From: Euphorbia lathyris
Taxonomy: Eukaryota; Streptophyta; Magnoliopsida; Malpighiales; Euphorbiaceae
Direction: 5' to 3'
DNA length: 64,000 nucleotides
Assembly (NCBI RefSeq): GCF_963576675.1
Contig: NC_088916.1
Location: 635,001 to 699,000, forward strand
A program made the position numbers and the translations under genes. Under the pieces are notes generated by a model that worked only from the letters and a program-made list of their open reading frames with translations, was not told the DNA's origin and searched no databases. Positions 1-8,639 of the stretch are shown here, piece after piece (positions within the stretch are counted from its first letter, which is position 1; each line of letters begins with the position of its first letter).

Positions 1-349
1 AATTGTGAACATTAAATTCAATTAAAAAGACGTTACTCATTTGATATGTGTTTGAAATTATAAATGTTTACAATTTGAAATATGAGTTTACAGTTTCTCT
101 ATAGCCACATTATACATATTAAAAATTATTTTCAAGTGCTTTCAAAACTGTGAAGAGTACAAATTCTAAAGGCATGTGAAATCAAGAACATTCTGTTAAA
201 TGAGTTTTATATCTAAAACTGTTTTTCTTTATCAGGGACTTAATGTGACCAAAAATAAAAGATTAAATACTTAATGTATCTAAATAAAAAATCAAAAGCT
301 TAATAAACTAAAAAAAAAAAAAAAATCAGAAGACTAATAATAGGTTTTG

Positions 350-430
350 AATTCTTAATACTCATAGAGTTAAATTAGGAATTTAAAATTAAAAACACTT
401 TCACTATTTAAAAGCATAATGAACCACTAA
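350..430 (+). repeat. 81-bp direct repeat, left copy, flanking a LINE piece
   Basis: Positions 350-430 recur at 1239-1319 with about two mismatches and bracket the inserted LINE ORF1 piece. R1 copies near 27.87 and 55.23 kb carry this sequence only once, so one of the two copies was created with the insertion. Confidence 0.85.
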
Positions 431-1238
431 AAGTGGAGCGATGGAAATCGAAAGCATCGGTGTGAGAGAAGGGGAGCGACATGGCGACATCTCCGGTGGT
501 AACCCTAGGGTTTCTTCGGTGGCGTCTCCGGCAGGGGAAGATAGGAGGATGATGATGGCGATAGGGGATCACGACAATCTGGATGGGGAGCCCCGATCCG
601 TGACTTTTGCGATGGTGAGTGAGAAGAACGGCGCGCGTTTTGGGGAGAGGCAAGGAGATAAGTCTGGCGGTAATGGCGTGCGATTTGAGGAGTGGCAGGG
701 AGATTTGTCCAGCGGTAACAGCTTGCGATTTGGGGAGCGGCAGGAGATCTGTCCGGCGGTAACCCTAGGTCATCTTCGGTGGTGTCTCTGGTGGCAGGAA
801 GAGGTCTGAAGTTGGCGAGAGGGGATAGCAACGATCCGGATGTCGAGTCTCAACCCGTGAATTTATCTGTGCAGTCTTCGTGTAGAAGGAAGACAACTTG
901 GAGAGATACTGTGATGGGCTTGAAGGAGGAGGGGACTTCCATGTACGGGTGTTCTGAAGATGGAGATTTGGATGCTATTTTATTGGATTCACATGTTGAA
1001 GATGAGGAGTAGGATGATATGTTGTGCCCTGTGATTTGTCTTTCCTCTACTGATAAATGATCCCTGCGCTCAAAATAGAAATTGTCTTTAATTGTGACGG
1101 TTCTGGAGAAGAGAATTGGTTTCAAATACTTTGCCCAAAGGATTCAGGCAAAGTGGGCAATAAAAGGAAGAGTCAGTATCACTGATTTGGAAAATGAATA
1201 TTATGTGATTAAATTCACTGAGGTTGAGGACTATTTAA
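431..1238 (+). pseudogene. LINE ORF1 (DUF4283-type) fragment
   Basis: Truncated piece of L1-type LINE ORF1, the gag-like RNA-binding protein. The part at about 893-1236 aligns in protein sequence with LINE-3 ORF1 at 61410-61760: shared motifs are W-[RK]-D-T-V-M-G, L-C-P-V-I and I-T-D-L-E-N. Several in-frame stops (the first at 1009-1011) and frame changes make it non-coding. It ends abruptly in mid-domain at the 81-bp repeat, with no poly(A). The GC-rich N-terminal part holds a tandem peptide repeat (636-765). No endonuclease or RT follows. It is better read as a repair-inserted filler than as a normal 5'-truncated LINE, which would retain its 3' end. Confidence 0.75.
636..765 (+). repeat. 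Minisatellite (about 48-51 bp unit, ~3 copies) inside the LINE ORF1 fragment
   Basis: Three consecutive units encode variants of R-F-G-E-R-Q-G-D-x-S-G-G-N. The underlying DNA repeats as gcgatttggggagcggcag followed by a cggtaac stretch. It lies in the N-terminal low-complexity region of a LINE ORF1. Confidence 0.7.
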
Positions 1239-1319
1239 ATTCTTAATACTCATAGAGTTAAATTAGGAATTTAAAATTAAAAACAATTTCACTATTTAAA
1301 AGCATAATGAACGACTAAA
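1239..1319 (+). repeat. 81-bp direct repeat, right copy
   Basis: Partner of 350-430. The two differ at about two positions. See that entry. Confidence 0.85.
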
Positions 1320-2044
1320 CCCAAGGATTGGGTTTAGGTGAGATTGTCTCAAATCTCATAAGATATTAGTAAATCTGGTTTTTCAAAGCCAAAGTGACAA
1401 AACTACCCTTTTAACCTAAAATTGATATTTTTAATTCAATCCAATAATAAATAAAAGAAATTCAACATCTAATTATCCATCTATTTTTCTTTTTGTACAT
1501 CATTAAAAATTTAATGTAAAGCAAATTAAAAAGATATCATAAATCTAAAATGAAACTAAACTAAATACTTTTTATTTTATATAATATCGATAAAAATAGT
1601 GACGATAAAAATATTAGAAATACGTCAATATGTTTTTTTTTTTATCGATATTATAAATCTAAAATGAAATGCCTCAATACCTACTATTCTCTAATAGGGA
1701 ATTAAGCCTGTTACTACCCTTTATGTTCACACACGTCCAATGCTACCGAACGCCCCATTTCCGAAGCCACAAGTATTAAGGACTTATATTGTCCCGGAGG
1801 CCGCAGATATAAATAAGAGATCTCATCCATAGTAAATGATTCCCAACAGTTGAAATCTTATTTACACTTGAGGTAAAACAGAAAAAAAGGCGGGACTGAG
1901 GATTAACGATCCTATTCCGGTATTTAAATTAGTAGAGTTTAGGTAGAAAAACACTAAGCAATTGAATGAGAAGTTGATATAGCACATTGTTTTTCATGTT
2001 TTTTTTAAAAAATACATATGGCAAAAACTTGTATATAATTTTAA

Positions 2045-2294
2045 GGCCTAATATATCATTTGCCCCCTGAACTTGTCTAAAATAGTTGATTGGCCCCCTG
2101 AACTTTCAAAGTATTTCGATAGCCTCCTGAACTTGCATAAAATGTTCAGTTAGCAACCTCAACTTGCATAAAATGTAATCAATTAATCACTAGATATTTT
2201 ATGCAAGTTCAGGGGGCTATCGATACACTTTGAAAGTTTAAGGGACCAATAAACTATTTTGGACAAATTCAGGAGGCAAATGATGTATTAAGCC
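2045..2294. mobile_element. MULE-type MITE, 250 bp, with 9-bp target duplication
   Basis: Nearly full-length inverted repeat: GGCCTAATATATCATTTGCC at the left against an end that reads GGCTTAATACATCATTTGCC on the other strand. It is flanked by identical 9-bp duplications taattttaa (2036-2044 and 2295-2303). The R1 copy near 54.46 kb shows the uninterrupted site. A 9-bp duplication and long TIRs fit the Mutator superfamily. Relatives, partial, lie at 49132-49585 and 27168-27260. Confidence 0.85.
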
Positions 2295-2542
2295 TAATTT
2301 TAAATTGAAAAGATAATTCTAATTAGATATCAAAGTCGGAAATTTCAGTTAAAGGGTATGAGTATAATTTCATAACATTTCATAACTTCAAAACATGACA
2401 AAACCCAAGGTTTTATTCACGAATGACAGAAATTTTCCTATTGTTGGACATGGATGAAATCTAGGAGATTGTGAAGGATATTATTGTGATTTCAAAACTT
2501 CATTTATTCTAAAAAATGACCAAACCCAAGATTTTATTCACC

Positions 2543-2551
2543 TATATAAAT
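2543..2551 (+). promoter_or_regulatory. TATA box of the intact GRF gene
   Basis: tatataaat lies about 52 bp before the chosen ATG (2603). The surrounding block is conserved upstream of the paralogues at 15.6 and 27.05 kb, and an imperfect copy of it is duplicated about 118 bp upstream (from 2395). The in-frame ATG at 2516 lies upstream of this TATA box, which argues against it as the start. Confidence 0.6.
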
Positions 2552-2602
2552 CCAGGGAAAGCTTTTGTTACTATTCACATAAACTTTGAAATTGTTCTTC
2601 CC

Positions 2603-3647
2603 ATGGATTCTAATAAGGCTCCAGAAAATGAAGCTTCTTCTCATGATCAAGAAGTAACATCTAAGTATAACAACACCATGGCATCTGGGTCTAGCAATCC
2701 TTCCTTCAGTTCATACTTTCAATCAAATGTCAGCTCCCCCAATTTCACTAGCTTTCAACCATCACCTCCTTTTCATACGAGCATAGGTACGTGTCAGATC
2801 ATTTTGTGAATTAGATTTATGTTAAGAGTATTTAGGTTTCCATTCTCATAATCTTGGTTACAATCCTGACAATATCCTGATTTTGTAGCCAGAAAATATT
2901 ATTTGGCTTATATTTAGTATATAATTATGCATAACCAGATTGTTAGAATCCTATGTCCTGATTATATTTAAATGTTATATTTGGTATTATGTTTATGCAT
3001 AAAATGGTATTTAGAATCCTATGTCCTGATTGCTATGTCACAGGAGGTTATGGTAGCAGTGGAGCATTCACTTTGAGTCAGTTTATGGAATTACAAAACC
3101 AGAAATTGATATATAATTATATCTCAGCAAACTTGACAGTGCCACCTCATTTGCTCAGACCCATTTTCAATTCTCTCTACCCTCCTAGTGAGATTTCATT
3201 TTTTAATTTCACATTACTAAACAAATTCCAGACTTCGATTGATCTAATTAATATCTGGTACGATTTGCAGTGAAATTGGGCACTTCTCGTCAAGGTTATA
3301 GTGATCCACACCCAGAAAGATGTCGTCGAACCGATGGGAAGAAATGGCGATGTGCAAAAGATGCACTTACAGGCTATAAGTATTGCGAGAGGCATGTGCA
3401 TAGACATCGGGCAAAAAAGAAGGCACAACACCAAACAAATATGGTAATAACCAGTAGCTCTGAACAAGTTCCACAAGGAGTTTCAGCTGATTCCTTTGTT
3501 AATGATAGTTCACAAAGAAGGTCTTTCTTCAACTTGAATGAGCAAGAAGCACAGGAACAAAATCTCCTTCACCATTTCATTGATGATTGGACGCCCTCAG
3601 ATTACTCATTAATATCCTCTGATAGTGATAATCAGAAACTAGAATGA
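2603..3647 (+). CDS. Growth-regulating-factor (GRF) transcription factor, short form, three exons, apparently intact
   Basis: Predicted exons 2603-2786, 3044-3187 and 3271-3647, joined in phase with GT/AG borders, give 234 residues and a TGA stop. In order: a Ser/Asn-rich N-terminus; a QLQ domain (about residues 70-104, [12 protein letters not shown] through V-P-P-H-L-L-R-P-I), which in this family contacts the co-activator GIF; and a WRC domain with ligands C127-x9-C137-x10-C148-x2-H151 and a basic tail (H-R-H-R-A-K-K-K) serving as DNA-binding zinc motif and nuclear signal. A C-terminal L-H-H-F-I-D-D-W resembles the FFD motif of GRFs. GRFs promote cell proliferation in leaves and meristems; that role is family knowledge. 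It is shorter than most GRFs. The start follows the TATA box and matches the M-D-S start of the paralogues. Expression is not shown by sequence; it could be a recent pseudogene. Confidence 0.82.
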
Positions 3648-3654
3648 ATTAAAA

Positions 3655-3715
3655 GTGAAATCATATGATCATATGATTATATGATTTATGATTATATGTG
3701 ACATCATATGATCTT
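3655..3715 (+). repeat. Palindromic ATATGATC-rich stretch in the 3' flank of GRF
   Basis: Overlapping copies of atcatatgat/atgattatat just after the stop could fold into hairpins. The block is recognisable behind the GRF pseudogenes near 8.58, 21.07 and 53.5 kb, so it belongs to the ancestral 3' UTR or flank. Confidence 0.5.
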
Positions 3716-3929
3716 TGGTTTACAATTTTCTTTTTTGGGAATTTTATATGTTTATTTCAAAGTTTGGGAAAGTGATAGTGAAGTTTATTTCATATATAGA
3801 CTTATTACATAAAGATTGTTTGGATAGTGATTCCTTTTTTTATGTAGTGCAAACTAATGTTTTGAATTGAATTTCCCAACCCAAAAGTCTTGCAATTATT
3901 ATACATCCAACTAAATTTGGATTTCAAAC

Positions 3930-4256
3930 GAAAGCAGAAATTTAAGGGATTAACAAGAGTTAGAGCACAACTCCAGACCCTTAAAACTGAGTTCAGAATC
4001 TTGAGATATGAAAGAGGGAGAATCTATCAATGGTTATTTTGAGAACAACACTTTACATGATGAAAGCTTGTGGAGAAAGTATTAGGAAAGCTGACATCAC
4101 ATCAAAGATTATTGGATTTAGTCCCAAAGTTCAATTATGTATTATTCTTCATTGTAAATTTCATAATTTGGGATACCAAGGACAAGAAAGCTCACTATGC
4201 TGAGATTGAAGAAGAAGATGAGATGATTTTAATGGCACACGTAGATATCAATTTCT
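3930..4256 (+). pseudogene. Copia gag fragment (Copia-1 family), internally deleted
   Basis: The DNA aligns with Copia-1 gag at 22606-22850 and 23035-23150: K-F-K-G-(S/L)-T-R-V, then L-Q-T-L-K-T-E-F, then a jump to the region after the zinc knuckle (A-H-Y-A-E-I-E-E-E-D-E-M). Frame breaks, an in-frame stop and an internal deletion make it dead. There are no LTRs. It joins the 3' flank of the intact GRF to the tail of the inverted GRF unit, marking a duplication junction. Confidence 0.75.
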
Positions 4257-4372
4257 GACACTGAATACGTTATATTTCGAAATTTTCAACTCAGCAAAAA
4301 GGGGTGTGAAATTTATAAAACAGACAGTTAAGCATATGATAGGTGCAACACCACCTTAAGACATGACAAGTT
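4257..4372 (-). repeat. GRF-unit tail, distal part (minus orientation)
   Basis: Reverse complement of 19025-19145, also similar to 32190-32300 and to 44450-44545 (inverted). It is continuous with 6480-7237 once the LTR element at 4373-6479 is removed. Confidence 0.75.
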
Positions 4373-4618
4373 TGTTGAAATAATGAACTTATAATTAATA
4401 GTCTTTAATTTGATTCACTAGAGTGTCCAAGAGTCATTTCTGTATCTGTGTCTGTATCTGTATTTATAGAGAGTTAATGTGGTTTACTAAGAGTCATGTT
4501 TGTAATCTATAAATACCTATCAATACAAAGTAGTAAGGCAAGAGAATCAGAAGAGAATTTCTTCTAGCAATTATACTCTTCCTCAGTACCTCTGAAAGTT
4601 TATTTATTTGATCCAACA
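4373..4618 (+). repeat. 5' LTR of the gene-carrying element
   Basis: Runs from TGTTGAAAT to ATCCAACA (246 bp), with a TATA-like ctataaatacc at about 4507. Compared with it, the third LTR (6267-6479) lacks a block of about 34 bp. Confidence 0.88.
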
Positions 4619-4620
4619 AA

Positions 4621-4634
4621 TTGGTATCAGAGCC
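4621..4634 (+). promoter_or_regulatory. Primer binding site (initiator tRNA-Met type)
   Basis: TTGGTATCAGAGCC starts two bases after the LTR. It is the standard plant copia primer site and is shared with Copia-1 (22221 on) and Copia-2 (minus strand, ending 44189). Confidence 0.88.
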
Positions 4635-4664
4635 AGACAAAAATTCTCCTTAAAATTAAGAATA

Positions 4665-5759
4665 ATGGTGAAAAGAGAAATTGCCATTGATTCGTGGGAG
4701 ACCAAGTCCCAGATTTAGAAAGCTATGCGCTTATGCATAGATGACATCAAAGAACAAGTCGATTCTTTGACCTTCGAGGAGATCAGGAGGTTGTTGGAGA
4801 AGGAATTGAGATTGGAGAAATATACATTGGATGGACAAAAGAAATATGTCATGCAATGTCTGGTGGAATCCTTAGAAAATGATGATGGTGAGAATTCTGA
4901 GGATTTAGGAGAAATTGGTGAAAGACATGCGAAGGTACAAGAACATGTATCTGATGATGAGGAGAAAATGGAAGATTCTCCTGTGATGGGTCTTTTGCCA
5001 GAAACCGATCCAGTCAGTAAGAAGAAAGAAGTTCCAAGTAAGTTCAACATTAGCAAGGCCATGATGAAGAGAGTTTCCTATATTAAAGCCAATTATGAGG
5101 AACTTACAACGGTCCGTCTTTGTCGACTGTTAGAGGAAGATATGGGAATTGAGAAATTTGCACTTGATCCATACAGGAAATTTATAAGCAATCATATAGA
5201 TGACGTATTGCAATGGGCTGATGAGAATTCGGAGTCTTCAGACCGAGACGACGATCAGGATGAAGATGACGAAGTAAAACCAATCAACGCATCAAGCAAG
5301 AAGCAAAGCAAGCTTATAGAAGAAGCAGCGAAGGACAACAGCAGTGCCGAAGGCACCGAGAATGCCTCTAATGATAGCCATTTTCAATCTCTCGCTCATC
5401 AATATGTCAAGGAAAAGGAAGTTTCAACACCAGCTTATAGTAAAAATGTTGAGATCAAAAGTGAGAATGGGATATTTTCAAAAGAAATCAAGGAAGTTAA
5501 AAAGAGAAAGGAAAGAGTGAAAGAAGTCGAGGGCATTGATTTGAGTAATATTGTGTCAATGTCATGTAGAAGGTGCACTATAAGTTATGTTCCACATCCA
5601 AACCCCAAAATACCAGTTGACAGTGATAATAGTGATGATGGTGGTACTGACGAAAATGATGATGAGGAAGACGAAAATGATGGAGATACTAATGGGGATG
5701 ATGGAAGCCACCGTGAAGATGTGAATAACAATGAATTTCGAAGAAAACGTTGGAGATAA
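4665..5759 (+). pseudogene. Captured host-type gene: DEK-C-like chromatin protein, one premature stop
   Basis: Frame of 365 codons from ATG 4665 to TAA 5757-5759, broken only by a TAG at codon 18, where the second partial copy (6085 on) reads Trp. An ATG at 4725 gives 344 residues without a stop. Two related blocks of about 55 residues, roughly 21-72 (E-I-R-R-L-L-E-K-E-L) and 130-183 (L-C-R-L-L-E-E-D-M-G), resemble DEK C-terminal domains as arranged in plant DEK-C/CHZ histone-chaperone-like proteins (family recall, not a search). A Lys/Glu-rich linker and an Asp/Glu/Asn-rich acidic tail (about 300-345) follow. It has no introns, lies between a primer site and a polypurine tract, and has no similarity to gag or pol, so it was probably captured as cDNA. 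Truncated or antagonistic protein production is conceivable but untested. Confidence 0.75.
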
Positions 5760-5869
5760 TAATGGTGTTGATGGCCTCTAGAGTGAAAAGGTCAATGCCA
5801 ATGAAGTTTGAAGATTTAAACAGATTACAGACTGTTTTTGGTGTTACCAATGGATAAAAAAATTATAAG

Positions 5870-5881
5870 TTTAAGGGGGTG
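5870..5881 (+). promoter_or_regulatory. Polypurine tract
   Basis: A purine run ending aagggggtg immediately precedes the second LTR segment (5882), as expected for plus-strand priming. It shows that 5882 was once a true 3' LTR start. Confidence 0.75.
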
Positions 5882-6056
5882 TGTTGAAATAATGAACTTA
5901 TAATTAATAGTCTTTAATTTGGTTCACTAGAGTGTCCAAGAGTCATTTCTGTATCTGTGTGTATTTATAGAGAGTTAATGTGGTTTACTAAGAGTCATGT
6001 TTGTAATCTATAAATACCTATCAATACAAAGTAGTAAGGCAAGAGAATAAGAAGAA
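5882..6056 (+). repeat. Middle LTR segment, 3'-truncated
   Basis: Matches the first part of the 5' LTR from TGTTGAAAT to about ...gaataagaag. It then jumps to the leader just upstream of the captured ORF, losing the LTR end and the primer site. Confidence 0.8.
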
Positions 6057-6074
6057 ATACGTCATCTTTTGAAA

Positions 6075-6266
6075 ATTAAGAATAATGGTGAAAAGAGAAA
6101 TTGCCATTGATTCGTGGGAGACCAAGTCCCAGATTTGGAAAGCTATGTGCTTATGCATAGATGACATCAAAGAACAAGTCGATTCTTTGACCTTCGAGGA
6201 GATCAGGAGATTGTTGGAGAAGGAATTGGGATTGGAGAAATATACATTGGATGGACAAAAGAAATA
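6075..6266 (+). pseudogene. Second, truncated copy of the captured ORF start
   Basis: Repeats 4653-4850 with a few changes. ATG 6085 opens M-V-K-R-E-I-A and keeps Trp where the longer copy has a stop. It is cut at a shared tgt directly into the third LTR, which replaces the C-terminal part with a few foreign residues. The microhomology suggests an aberrant template switch or repair. Confidence 0.8.
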
Positions 6267-6479
6267 TGTTGAAATAATGAACTTATAATTAATAGTCTTT
6301 AATTTGGTTCACTAGAGTGTCCAAGAGTCATTTCTGTATGTGGTTTACTAAGAGTCATGTTTGTAATTTATAAATACCTATCAATACAAAGTAGTAAGGC
6401 AAGAGAATAAGAAGATAATTTCTTCCAGCAATTATACTCTTCCTCAGTACCTCTGAAAGTTTATTTATTTGATCCAACA
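6267..6479 (+). repeat. 3' LTR of the gene-carrying element
   Basis: Runs from TGTTGAAAT to GATCCAACA (213 bp) with a deletion of about 34 bp relative to the 5' LTR. It is followed by the aagtt duplication. Confidence 0.85.
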
Positions 6480-7237
6480 AAGTTTAGGTATCAAGAAAAT
6501 CTGGTCCCAATTCAGTCCTTAAATTACCAAATTTCATGAGTTAATGACTGAATACATTCACTTAGTAACTAACTAGTCTGTAAAGTGCTAGGTCAATTTT
6601 GTGGATTTACCTGCAAACTTTGCAACCAAAATTAAGCAGTGTAAAATTTAGTTGCCAAATTACTCTAAGTATTCACGGAGCAAGATGATATGTGGAAAAT
6701 ATTAGGTTGTCATTTTATGCTTTTTGAATTGTAATTTTGATTATTTTTATTATTTAGTAAAGCTGTTATTTGGGATAGACACGTGTTAGTGTAATTTTCT
6801 AGGTCTAACAGCTATTAAAGAGTTGTAAATTGTTCTCAAATGGTTATGAATGAAAATATGGAGATTCTATCTTCTTATTATTAGTATGAAATGGTTATGT
6901 ATGAAATGACATCATTTCGTCATTAAACTATACATAATTATTTTCTTATTATTAGTTTTCGTAAAAACAGAACATTAAATTAAATTTGGATAGTAGAGAA
7001 TTCCTTTGCATTACAAAAAATAACTAAAACATAAATGAATAATATTAAAATCCACATCAATTGTAATTGTAATTTATAAAACACTATTTATGCCATTAGA
7101 TTATGTCATTTAGTTGTTAAATTTTGTTATGATGAACAAGTTTTGGCATCAGAAAGTAAAAAAGAACATGAGATGTAAATACAATGATTCCCTCCAAACT
7201 ATCACTAATTAAAGGAAGCATAATCATTATGTAATAA
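6480..7237 (-). repeat. GRF-unit tail, minus orientation
   Basis: Reverse complement of 18229-19000 (C unit), over the stretches behind the GRF 3' end. Shared landmarks are the ctagttagttactgactgaa block and the tttagttattttgttt block. It shows that the GRF pseudogene at 8.6-9.8 kb and the one at 15.5-17.6 kb are inverted duplicates including about 0.8 kb of flank. Confidence 0.7.
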
Positions 7238-8183
7238 GGTCCTGTTCTTTATCACTTAATTTCAATAACAATCAGTTCAGTTCAGTTCAATTCAGTTCAG
7301 TTTCAACATCCAGTTTGAACATTCAGTAATTTATCATTATTTATTATATTATAATTATTATTATTATTTATCTATAATTTATCATTATTTATTATTATTA
7401 TTATTATTATTATTTATACTTTATCATTATTTATAAATTAGATAAAAGTCAAGAAATAATAGTTTATTAAAGTATATATCGTTTAGTAAAAAATTAAAAC
7501 TAAAGTATGCATCCATATTTAAAAATTAGAAATTGCATCCATATTATAAATTGTTTCTAAAATTTACCGAATTTATCAATGTTAGGCATAAAATTGCACA
7601 ATTTTAGACGTTGGGGTAAAGTTACTCCTGATCCAAAACGTTATTTTTGCACTTTAACCCTCAATTAGAATAAAAAGTTAAGAGTTGATATTCATATGAA
7701 AATTTGTATTTAATTTCATAGGCTTTAAATTATATGTAAATTTGTGTTTGTATGTAATTTGTATTTTTAATTTAAATTAGACTCATTTTTATTTAATTTC
7801 ATAGGCTTTTATCGAGCCAAGATTTTATCAACCCGAGCTTTTATTTGATATTCAATTTAGTTTTATCTTTAATAATATATTTATTTATTATTGATATTAT
7901 TAAATTTATTAGAATCATTATTATTATTATAAGTTTATTAATGTCCAATATTATCATTAAAATTATTTTAAAGTCTAATATCATCATTATTGTTAAGTTC
8001 GGTTAAGTTCGGTAGCATTCAGTTAAGCTCAATAGCATTCAGTTAAATTCAGTTCAGTATTCAGTAGTATTCAGTTCAGTATTCAGTAGTATTCAGTTCA
8101 GTTCAGTTCAATTCAATTCAGTTCAGTTCAGTTCAATTCAGTTCAGTTCAGTTCAGTTTTTTTCAGCAATAAAGAACAGAGCC
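7238..8183. mobile_element. PIF/Harbinger-like non-autonomous element, copy 1 (946 bp)
   Basis: TIRs GG(T/C)CCTGTTCTTTAT at one end and GGCTCTGTTCTTTATTGCTG at the other, with a 3-bp TAA duplication on each side (7235-7237, 8184-8186). The subterminal regions are built of CAGTT/CAATT pentamer repeats (7276-7330 and 7980-8160). The interior is AT-rich with ATT runs and has no ORF. A second copy lies inverted at 47834-48732. TIR sequence and TWA duplication are those of Tourist/PIF-Harbinger elements. Confidence 0.82.
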
Positions 8184-8202
8184 TAAGCCTATATTAAAAA
8201 AA

Positions 8203-8515
8203 GGGATAATTACAAAACTAGCCCTATCTTAAAACCTATTGACGTTTTTAACCTAGGTCTCCAACTTTTTATAAATCTAGGCAGTTTCATTGTATTTGAA
8301 CAAAAATACCCTTGTCTTCCTTATTCTCCCTTCTTCCACATGAAACACATTCACCATTGATGAATGAGTAATGGTGAATGTGTTTCACGAGGAATAAGGA
8401 AGACAAGGGTATTTTTGTCCAAATACAATGAAACTGCCTAGATTTGTAAAAAGTTGGAGAACTAGGCTAAAAATGTAAATGGGTTTTAAAATAGGGCTAG
8501 TTTTGTAATTGTCCC
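8203..8515. mobile_element. Foldback MITE (MULE-like), 313 bp
   Basis: Near-perfect inverted repeat with arms of about 135-150 bp: gggataattacaaaactagc at the left and its complement at the right. It is flanked by direct attaaaaaaa (8193-8202, 8516-8525). It would transcribe a long hairpin. No ORF. Confidence 0.82.
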
Positions 8516-8639
8516 ATTAAAAAAATTCCCCCCAAGCAAAAAAATATTGTAAGCCAAACATAATATAATGTCACATATAATCATAAATCTTTGGTAAAAT
8601 GATACATCATTTTACTTTTATTTCATTAATGATTAATCT

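Larger units (their letters stand above)
1..2334 (-). repeat. R1 repeat, copy a (inverted relative to the copies near 27-28 and 54-57 kb)
   Basis: Non-coding AT-rich repeat whose reverse complement matches, in the same order, the segments near 27.3-28.4, 54.3-55.8 and 56.1-57.0 kb. Landmarks include the GC-richer block at 1690-1900 and the stretch at 60-200. It is interrupted by a LINE piece (431-1238) and a MITE (2045-2294), both absent from the other copies. It abuts the promoter of the intact GRF gene, and the copy near 27.1 kb abuts a GRF exon 1 in the same relative arrangement, so it travels with the duplicated GRF segment. I see no ORF or terminal repeat that would define a transposon class. 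Confidence 0.75.
4373..6479 (+). mobile_element. Non-autonomous copia-type LTR retrotransposon carrying a host-like ORF; composite with three LTR segments
   Basis: Order: LTR (4373-4618), tRNA-Met primer site, ORF related to a plant chromatin protein (4665-5759), purine tract, partial LTR (5882 to about 6056), second copy of the ORF start, LTR (6267-6479). Identical 5-bp duplications aagtt (4368-4372 and 6480-6484) flank the whole, so it behaves as one insertion. The paralogous tail near 19040-19050 is the empty site. No gag, protease, integrase or RT is present; movement would have needed proteins in trans. The LTR matches the LTR piece ahead of copia gag at 19515-19677 by about nine bases in ten, identifying a related coding family. 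Confidence 0.88.

Noticed and set aside
441..809. 122-codon ORF at the left end
   Set aside because: It lies in the low-complexity N-terminal part of a LINE ORF1 fragment; composition and tandem repeat explain it.
2516..2809. Upstream ATG at 2516 as GRF start
   Set aside because: It lies before the TATA box; paralogues support M-D-S at 2603; the ORF end past 2786 is intron.
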